In this document: positions 8,773 through 14,313 of the stretch, piece by piece
How the letters are laid out: the number at the start of each line of letters is the position of its first letter
Position numbering within the stretch: position 1 is the stretch's first letter
Source: Terfezia claveryi
Lineage: Eukaryota; Ascomycota; Pezizomycetes; Pezizales; Pezizaceae
NCBI GenBank assembly: GCA_015179025.1
Contig: WHUX01000602.1
Span: forward strand, 1 to 17,416
DNA: 17,416 bases
Direction: 5' to 3'
Notes under the pieces: model-generated
Seen by the model: only the letters and a program-made list of their open reading frames with translations
Told to the model about the DNA's origin: nothing
Database searches by the model: none
Position numbers and translations under genes: made by a program

Positions 8773-9011
8773 CTCATCATCAGCTTTTCTTTTTGTCCCT
8801 TTTTTTGCGTTTTTATTTATAAAGAAAGAGAAGAAATAGCAGAAGAAGACAAATTGCGAGAAACAGAACTAATCAAAACAGGGTCAATATCCATAGGTTC
8901 CCCTTCATGTTCCTCCTTCCAACTGCCAACAGAGATGCCATTCCTTATAACACAAATAGAAAACCAATCCTGCGAGACTATCCGACCCGACGTACTAGAT
9001 AGCCCGCATCC

Positions 9012-11100
9012 CTAACAGTCCGAATTTTCCCCATAATCCAACTCATCCTCACTAACAATGTGCCCAAACTGAACCTCAAGTGGCGCTACCACAGCCGCTC
9101 CTGCAGACACTGTCGCCACTTTCTTAGCTTCCTCCTTTCCCTTTCCCTTTCCCTTTGCCTTTGTTTCATCCGTAACCTTCCAACCGATAGAACAGTCACC
9201 CATCATGTGAGATTTGTCCCCACACTTGATGCACTGTCCGTCCTTCTTCCGAGCCTGTCTCATAGCATATGTAACGCTATCTTGGCCAGGCTCTTTGGCT
9301 TTCTTAGAAGGAGTATCTGACTTGGATTTAGCTTTAGCATCAGGCTTGGTTTTTGCCTTTTGCTTGGGCTTGGTAATTCGGTCTTTGAGGTTTTCGGACT
9401 TCTTTTCGGCAGCCTTGGGAGTGTTGGGTACCTCCTTTTTCGCACCAGCAGCCTGTTCTTTTTGACGGAACTGGCTCTGTGCATGTGCCTCCCTAACCTT
9501 CTCATACTCAACCTGAGACCCGGCATTTGCGATAGCCTGGAAGCACATTTCTGTACTGCAGGTACCTTATCTAGAATGTCTTTGTCAGTACTGACTCGGA
9601 CCATATGGGCCCGAGTCTCAGGCTGAATTGCACTAATCAGGTGCTCCCAGAGCTGTTCCCGTGGTAGTTCCGCTACCAACTGATGAACCCTGACACGAGC
9701 GATGAAATCTTTCATCAACTCACCTTTTTCTGGAACTCCTTCTGAAGGGAGACCTTCGCATCCCGCTTCTCATGCTGGTTCTGGTGTGCGTTTATGAATT
9801 CACGTTTAAAGACGTTAAACGTGTCCCATTCAACCCATCCGGAGTTGGCATCTGGTGTTCGCTTATGTTGGTTGCGTAATACCAGGTGCTCGCACCTCCT
9901 GTAAGTAGATCCGCTACAAACAGGATTTTTTCGCTATGAGTAGAGTATGTTAGCGGCATGCGTTCAAACGTGTGGTCTACCTTCATCAGAAATTCCTTTA
10001 GCTTGCTTGAAGTTCCATCGAACTTCGGTGGTAGGGGGAGGTTTCGGGGTTCTTTCTTGTCAGAAAGAACTCGGGTTTTTGGACTGGAGGTGGAGGAGGT
10101 GGAGGTGGTGGAGGTGGTACTGGACCTGTCCGAGTACCACGGATGATGAAATCTTCAATATCGTCATCAATGGATCGAGTTCGTTTTGGTGGGCGCTGTT
10201 GGCCAAGTGGTTGCTCTTGTAGGTCTTTGAGCTTTCGTTTATGCGTTTGGATTCGGCGGGAGAGTTCTTCTACCGATTCCTTGTTAGTCTCGCAACTACG
10301 AATGCGATCATCTTGCTCTTGTTTGATCGCTTTTTGTGCCCAATCATTGAGCTTGCCAACATCTGCTTTAATACCATCGAACTCACCTTGGCTGCATCAA
10401 TTATTGCCTCCGTGTCCTCCTTGAGCTTTTTGTCAGCTCTTGCCATTGGATTTCTAAAGTTTCCTTAATGGAAACTGTTAGCCTTTTAACTGCGTCTTCT
10501 TGCCCATCAGTTTGTCCCTTTAAGGCTGCTACTTCCTCAGTTACCTGTGTCACAGTAACTTTAAATCCTCGTAAGTGGCTTTAGCACCATTGAATACAAT
10601 AGTGTGAGCTTCTTGTGCTTGTTTCAGGAAACTAGCCTGAGCATTTAAACCTTCCGTGAGGTTCAGAATCTCGGCTCGTTGCCTTTCAAATTCTGTAGCT
10701 CCATCACGAACTATTCTAGCCAATAATTCGTCATATTCTTGTTGGCTTAGTCCTGTACGAGGGGGTCGAATTGGACGTAGTGGGGGTTGTGCAGGATGGC
10801 GTTGTGAAGAGGCATTGCTGTTTGTTCGTCGAGGTGGTCTTCGGGAAGGTAGGCCAAATCGATCGATTAATCCAGCGGGAATGATTGTAGTTCGTCTGGA
10901 CTATATATGGGGTGTCTTGAGGATTCTATCCCACGGGATAGAATATCCTCCATTGGGATATCAATGAGATCATCTTCCGTATCGGTATCCGACTGTGGAA
11001 GATTGTGAGGTCTTTGTGTGATGGCACGAGGTGTGACATCTGGGAATGTAAGGGGTTGGTAGGGCTGGCGAGGCCCTCTTGGTGTCTGGGAACTAGACAT
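9012..11100 (-). pseudogene. gag: gag of element B, fragmented into several frames
   Basis: Gag starts with ATG at 11098-11100 (MSSSQTPRGPRQ), 42 bases after the primer-binding site. An open frame reaches 10867 (stop), and one base off it continues with LSQQEYDELLARIVRDGATE and a coiled-coil-like stretch to a TGA at 10550-10552. Further pieces show more charged helix (RIQTHKRKLKDLQEQ), an acidic IDDDIEDFII and a polyproline run (10087-10120). The capsid is next with FERMPLTYSTHSEKILFVAD, LTGGASTWYY and WDTFNVFKREFI, then QLVAELPREQLWEHLISAI. The last frame (9548-9012) is lysine-rich with a zinc knuckle CIKCGDKSHMMGDC (C-x2-C-x4-H-x4-C, 9192-9233). Gag forms the virus-like particle and packages RNA. 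At least six frame breaks are present. A single TAG (9012-9014) separates it from pol in the same frame. Confidence 0.88.
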
Positions 11101-11141
11101 GATTAGAGTATATAATAGCAAATAATAATGAGAATCACTGG

Positions 11142-11150
11142 CTACAAAGT
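11142..11150 (-). other. Putative self-priming primer-binding site of element B
   Basis: On the minus strand the 5' LTR ends ...GTGACA, followed by TT and then ACTTTGTAG. There is no TGG as expected for a tRNA 3' end. The nine bases are exactly complementary to CTACAAAGT inside the element's own LTR (minus strand 11370-11362; in LTR A 1586-1594). This resembles Tf1/sushi elements, in which the 5' end of the transcript folds back to prime reverse transcription. Confidence 0.6.
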
Positions 11151-11445
11151 AATGTCACGGGGGCCCTATTGACTAATAGTGCTCTTGCAACTATTAGGAC
11201 AGCCGTAATTTGCTGCCACAACGATATCTATTCCGCAACACAGAATATCAATCCTATAGCAGTAAAGTTCAATCCAACTATAGTCCCTCACGACGGATCT
11301 TATTTCGCAACACAAAATAAATCCTATGTCACTTGAACGTAAAGTTAACTCAAGACTTAGAACTTTGTAGGCTTCGTATACTCAAGGTGCTCTTGCTTTT
11401 GAATACTCGCTGGTGGTAGAATAAATTCAACCGGAACTACTTGCA

Positions 11446-11455
11446 CTATTTATAT
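11446..11455 (-). promoter_or_regulatory. TATA box of the 5' LTR of element B
   Basis: ATATAAATAG on the minus strand, in the LTR that would drive the element. The nested element lies 188 bases upstream of it, so U3 sequence further upstream is now displaced by about 1.7 kb. This probably weakens or rewires expression; inference. Confidence 0.55.
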
Positions 11456-11637
11456 CCCGCGGTGTTTGTAGATATTCTTATGATAAAAATATTTTATAAA
11501 ACGCGGGCCTACCTGTCACCTTGGAATTTCTTCCTAAGTGTTATGCCATCCACACCTTTGTTAATGCAGTTGCTATCTGCACTCGTTGTCACAGGTTACT
11601 AACCCGAACGTAGAGAATATTCCCATGTCTGCATGTT

Positions 11638-11642
11638 ATACG
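11638..11642. repeat. Left target-site duplication of the TRIM-like element (ATACG)
   Basis: ATACG precedes TGTTACGG at 11643 and is repeated at 13336-13340 after the other LTR. The uninterrupted site, TGTTATACGTACTTCGC, is seen in the 3' LTR of B near 3891-3907, which confirms the exact insertion point. Confidence 0.95.
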
Positions 11643-11908
11643 TGTTACGGCTGAGATTATGCAGGCATGACCGGCGGCACCCGATGGTGGGTGGCCTGAA
11701 GGCAGCCCCGCTTTCTTATATATTGGCCCACTTCTTGTATCTAGTTCTTGTTCTCTAAGACTCGAGCGAAGTTTTGTATCGCTGGGTTACTTTGAATGAA
11801 GCTACTATTCTTCGCACTGTGCACCCAGTTAGGCCCGAGCAAGTGATTTTATCCCTATATATCGATATTCCGACAGATATCACCGTGATCGCTAGCTCGC
11901 CCCTAACA
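11643..11908 (+). repeat. 5' LTR of the TRIM-like element (266 bp)
   Basis: Starts TGTTACGGCTGAG and ends GCCCCTAACA. It is identical to 13070-13335 except for one base: C at 11767 in GAGCGAAG where the other has T. TATATAT at 11717-11723 is a likely TATA box. AGCGAAGT (11765-11772), about 45 bases downstream, is complementary to the primer-binding site. Confidence 0.95.
11717..11723 (+). promoter_or_regulatory. TATA box of the TRIM-like LTR
   Basis: TATATAT in the first half of the 266-bp LTR, upstream of the presumed transcript start near 11765. Repeated in the 3' LTR at 13144-13150. AT-rich matches of this size can occur by chance, so this rests mainly on its position. Confidence 0.4.
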
Positions 11909-11910
11909 TT

Positions 11911-11918
11911 ACTTCGCT
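11911..11918 (+). other. Putative self-priming primer-binding site of the TRIM-like element
   Basis: The LTR ends CTAACA, followed by TT and then ACTTCGCT. No TGG start is present. The eight bases are complementary to AGCGAAGT in the element's LTR (11765-11772), and also to a second copy of AGCGAAGT near the 3' end of the interior (13025-13032). The spacing of two bases after the LTR is the same as in element B. Confidence 0.5.
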
Positions 11919-12177
11919 TTGACAAAAGGGACCGGTGATTCTGGGTCTAATCACCCCTCCCTCGCTACCTACACTGTCGGATGATCCCCCCAAGGGCGGG
12001 ACATGGCTTAAGGAATGTCGCTGGATTATTTGGCTATATGAGCGACGTCGGAAATAATTATTTCCCCCTCCTATATGCTTATTAGCTTGTTCTAAATGAC
12101 CTACTAATCCTATATTGAGATCTCCGGATCTACTAAGTCTTAGATATCGAGCGACATGCTCAAACACCCCCTCGCCA
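11919..12177 (+). other. TRIM-like interior, left part: no gene seen
   Basis: Unremarkable sequence between the primer-binding site and the hairpin array. A 91-codon open stretch on the minus strand (11892-12167) has no recognisable motif and runs into the LTR, so it is not called a gene. Confidence 0.5.
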
Positions 12178-12190
12178 GGCTTATAAGGGC

Positions 12191-12310
12191 CCGAACGAGC
12201 CTCTGCGGCCCCGAACGAGCCTCTGCGGCCCCGAACGAGCCTCTGCGGCCCCGAACGAGCCTCTGCGGCCCCGAAGGAGCCTCTACGGCCCCGAACGAGC
12301 CTATAAGGCC
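12191..12310 (+). repeat. Six tandem copies of a 20-bp GC-rich unit
   Basis: The unit is CCGAACGAGCCTCTGCGGCC. Copies 1-4 (12191-12270) are identical, copy 5 has two substitutions (ccgaaGgagcctctAcggcc) and copy 6 ends GCCTATAAGGCC. Each unit can form a small GCC...GGC hairpin; in copy 6 the stem extends to GCCT/AGGC. A partial degenerate copy (GGCTTATAAGGGC) precedes the array. It is the start of a longer hairpin array reaching about 12570. Confidence 0.92.
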
Positions 12311-12570
12311 CCGCCGAGCGAGCTTACACGCTCCCGAACGAGCTCAAAGCTCAAAATCCCCGTCCGAGCTCAAAGCTCAAAAACTCCGATTGAGCTCATA
12401 AGCTCAAAAGCACCGTTCGAGCTCATAAGCTCAAAGACCCCCGCCTTGGGCGAAGACTCAAGCTAGCACTCTGAGTGCTAAAGACCCAAACGAGCGCTGC
12501 GAGTGCTAAAGACCCGAACGAGCACCCCGAGCGTGCAAATGAACAAGACCCCCCCCTTGCACTGGCAAGT
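12311..12570 (+). repeat. Continuation of the hairpin array with changing stems
   Basis: Successive small hairpins: GAGCTCAAAGCTC (12340-12352 and 12366-12378), GAGCTCATAAGCTC (12392-12405 and 12419-12432), CGCCTTGGGCG (12442-12452), TAGCACTCTGAGTGCTA (12464-12480), AGCGCTGCGAGTGCT (about 12494-12508), GCACCCCGAGCGTGC (about 12522-12536) and CTTGCACTGGCAAG (12556-12569). The intervals between them resemble AAAGACCCGAACGA. No coding function is seen. Confidence 0.75.
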
Positions 12571-13056
12571 CGGGTTGGATAGCTGGGAAAGCATGCATTG
12601 AACCTTTTCCTGTGACGTTGGCTATTTCCCACAGGGTTTTGCCGCGCAGAGGTTTTTAATGGCAATGGCATGTGGGAATATCCCCCCCCAATGAGATTAC
12701 CCCGGATCTATGATCCTTCTGATGTTCCGGATCTACGATCCATATATATGTTGCACCTCATGTTGAGATACTCGGATCAGTTGATCCACAGATGTTTATG
12801 TTCTGGCATGACGCCACGATGTTTGAGAGAATACCTCGTCCTTCCAAGCTACCTTACAAGCCCTTACTGCCAGATGTTGAGGCTCTGTTCCACAGATGTA
12901 TAACCCGAGGTCCTCAGTGATGTCTGAGTGGGTTAGTGGGCTCAGGATGATGTTGTATCCTGAGTGGGGACCCCGTGCCCTAATTGCTTGCCAATATACA
13001 TACGCACGTGTAGGGGGTAGGGTGAGCGAAGTTGGTCGGTCGGGACGCCCTCTAGC
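12571..13056 (+). other. TRIM-like interior, right part: scattered hairpins, no gene seen
   Basis: Contains GGATCTATGATCC (12704-12716), GGATCTACGATCC (12729-12741) and GGATCAGTTGATCC (12774-12787), three further hairpins with the same 5-bp stem. A longer one with stem CTCAGGAT/ATCCTGAG lies near 12941-12964. A 77-codon open stretch at 12670-12903 overlaps the hairpins and has no recognisable domain. AGCGAAGT, complementary to the primer-binding site, is at 13025-13032. Confidence 0.5.
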
Positions 13057-13066
13057 AGAGGGGGAG
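13057..13066 (+). other. Polypurine tract of the TRIM-like element
   Basis: AGAGGGGGAG followed by TAA and then the LTR start at 13070. It is in the place expected for the plus-strand primer, and it fixes the element's orientation as +. Confidence 0.75.
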
Positions 13067-13069
13067 TAA

Positions 13070-13335
13070 TGTTACGGCTGAGATTATGCAGGCATGACCG
13101 GCGGCACCCGATGGTGGGTGGCCTGAAGGCAGCCCCGCTTTCTTATATATTGGCCCACTTCTTGTATCTAGTTCTTGTTCTCTAAGACTCGAGTGAAGTT
13201 TTGTATCGCTGGGTTACTTTGAATGAAGCTACTATTCTTCGCACTGTGCACCCAGTTAGGCCCGAGCAAGTGATTTTATCCCTATATATCGATATTCCGA
13301 CAGATATCACCGTGATCGCTAGCTCGCCCCTAACA
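13070..13335 (+). repeat. 3' LTR of the TRIM-like element (266 bp)
   Basis: Identical to 11643-11908 except for a single C to T change in GAGTGAAG at the priming site, which is a CpG to TpG transition. It ends TAACA, followed by the ATACG duplication. Confidence 0.95.
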
Positions 13336-14308
13336 ATACGTACTTCGCTTATAGCTCGCTTATCCCATTAAAGAATTCTTATCCGAGACAACTAAATTCA
13401 ATTTCAGATACGTTACCAATCCCCGATACTATTGAATTACTATCCGACAATATCCGAAGGCATCTAATTATGTTTCCGGCAATATTCACTTAATAGTGTC
13501 TAGTGTCCATTGAAAATAATTTTCAACTGCACATAACTCTATGAATAGAGAACCGTGGGTCATAAGTAGATTACCATTGGAAAGGTATCAACGCATAGAA
13601 GATTATAGAATCTTAGTTTATCTAGATACCCAAATTATTCACGGAGTTATTACCAATAATAAGTAAACCTCCTCGTGGACCTATATGACCATATTAAAAG
13701 TCTTATAACTCCATGAGTTTAACTCCGATTATAAAAAGGATTGCAGAAATGGAATCAGGACGGAGAGTAAGCCTAGATAGAACCTTGAAACATTAAATTC
13801 GGAGAACTTTATGTTTTGGCCCTACCTTTGGCCTCTGTCCTGGGCGCACTCCCTTATAGTGTCACCGGACGCACTTTGGTCTAAAGTGCGCCCTCATGGC
13901 TTCATTTTTTTATTTATTTTTACCGAATTATTTTCCAGCAGTTCAGGGTAATAATTCAATATTCAGGGTAACGCCAAGACTTCAGGGTAACAGCTAATAT
14001 ATAGCTAGCATACATATAGTCAGCATATTAATCTGAGTATAACTATTGAACCGTTAATCGGATTCTTATGAAACTTGAACCGTAGCTCCCTCAAGGGTCT
14101 ATGGACGTTTCATAAGGGTCTTAACCATCCAGGATAATTATTAACCACTCCAAGGTTCATACCCGTTTCATATACTTAACTCTTATAGATAAGTATTAGA
14201 AACGTTTGCACCACACTGCTAAGAGTGTACCTAGAGTTCATGTAGATTCTAGGGTCATTCTATAAGGGCCCAAGTACCTTTGGTAGGGCTGGATGTCACC
14301 CCGTGACA
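13336..14308 (-). repeat. 5' LTR of element B, distal (U3) part
   Basis: Resumes the LTR after the nested insertion, starting with the ATACG duplication (13336-13340) and ending CACCCCGTGACA at 14308. It contains the triplicated CAGGGTAA motif and the GC hairpin seen in the other LTRs. Compared with the 3' LTR it shows scattered single-base changes. No gene is seen. Confidence 0.93.
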
Positions 14309-14313
14309 AGTGA
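14309..14313. repeat. Right target-site duplication of element B (AGTGA)
   Basis: The five bases after the LTR end are AGTGA, identical to 3385-3389. They lie inside transposase codons (minus strand, within HVSL). Confidence 0.93.

Larger units (their letters stand above)
5087..9011 (-). pseudogene. pol: pol polyprotein of element B (whole, frameshifted)
   Basis: The remains of a complete gypsy Pol are in order protease, reverse transcriptase, RNase H, integrase and chromodomain, ending with a TGA at 5087-5089. It follows gag in the same frame after one TAG (9012-9014). From there about 64 codons are open, with GSWKEEHEGEPMDIDPVLIS, before a TAA near 8820. Further frame changes are seen near 7410, 7070, 6930, 6350, 6290 and 5440. 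Pieces overlap and together cover every expected domain, so the protein was complete not long ago. Most lesions are one- or two-base indels rather than stop substitutions, so some could be assembly or sequencing errors. The segments are described separately below. Confidence 0.92.
11153..11642 (-). repeat. 5' LTR of element B, part next to gag
   Basis: This segment runs from TGTCACGGGGGCCC (11153) to the nested insertion at 11643. It matches 3390 onward of the 3' LTR. It holds the TATA box (minus strand 11446-11455) and the priming complement (11362-11370). The last five bases, ATACG (11638-11642), are the left target duplication of the nested element. Confidence 0.93.
11643..13335 (+). mobile_element. 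Non-autonomous TRIM-like LTR retrotransposon nested in the 5' LTR of B
   Basis: A 1693-bp element with 266-bp LTRs, a polypurine tract, a putative self-priming site and the 5-bp duplication ATACG. No gag or pol is found in the 1161-bp interior, so it must have moved with enzymes supplied in trans. It is somewhat larger than classical TRIMs and far smaller than LARDs. Its ends (TGTTACGG...CCTAACA) differ from those of the chromovirus, so it belongs to a different family. The interior is filled with small hairpins and tandem repeats rather than coding sequence. The two LTRs differ at one base, so it inserted very recently and after element B. Confidence 0.93.
3390..14308 (-). mobile_element. 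Chromovirus (Ty3/gypsy) copy B, complete, with nested insertion
   Basis: This is a full-length LTR retrotransposon on the minus strand with two LTRs, a primer-binding site, gag, pol (protease, reverse transcriptase, RNase H, integrase, chromodomain), a polypurine tract and 5-bp target duplications. The domain order with integrase after RNase H marks it as Ty3/gypsy, and the C-terminal chromodomain places it among chromoviruses. The total of 10919 bp includes a 1693-bp element inserted in the 5' LTR plus its duplicated 5 bp, so the element was about 9.2 kb before that. It disrupted a Plavaka transposase. Many frameshifts in gag and pol make it non-autonomous as assembled. Confidence 0.95.

Noticed and set aside
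11643..11908. Retrozyme with a hammerhead ribozyme in the LTR
   Set aside because: The size and lack of genes fit, but I found no CTGATGA...GAAA core in the LTR on the + strand.
11909..11925. tRNA-primed binding site for the TRIM-like element
   Set aside because: The bases after the LTR do not begin with TGG and I see no match to a common tRNA 3' end; self-priming fits better, though a full tRNA comparison was not possible.
12191..12310. CRISPR-like array
   Set aside because: The 20-bp units are adjacent, without unique spacers, and the context is a eukaryotic retrotransposon; this is a tandem repeat.
12670..12903. Small gene inside the TRIM-like element (77 codons, +)
   Set aside because: No recognisable domain, no homology that I know, and it overlaps three inverted repeats that explain its sequence better.
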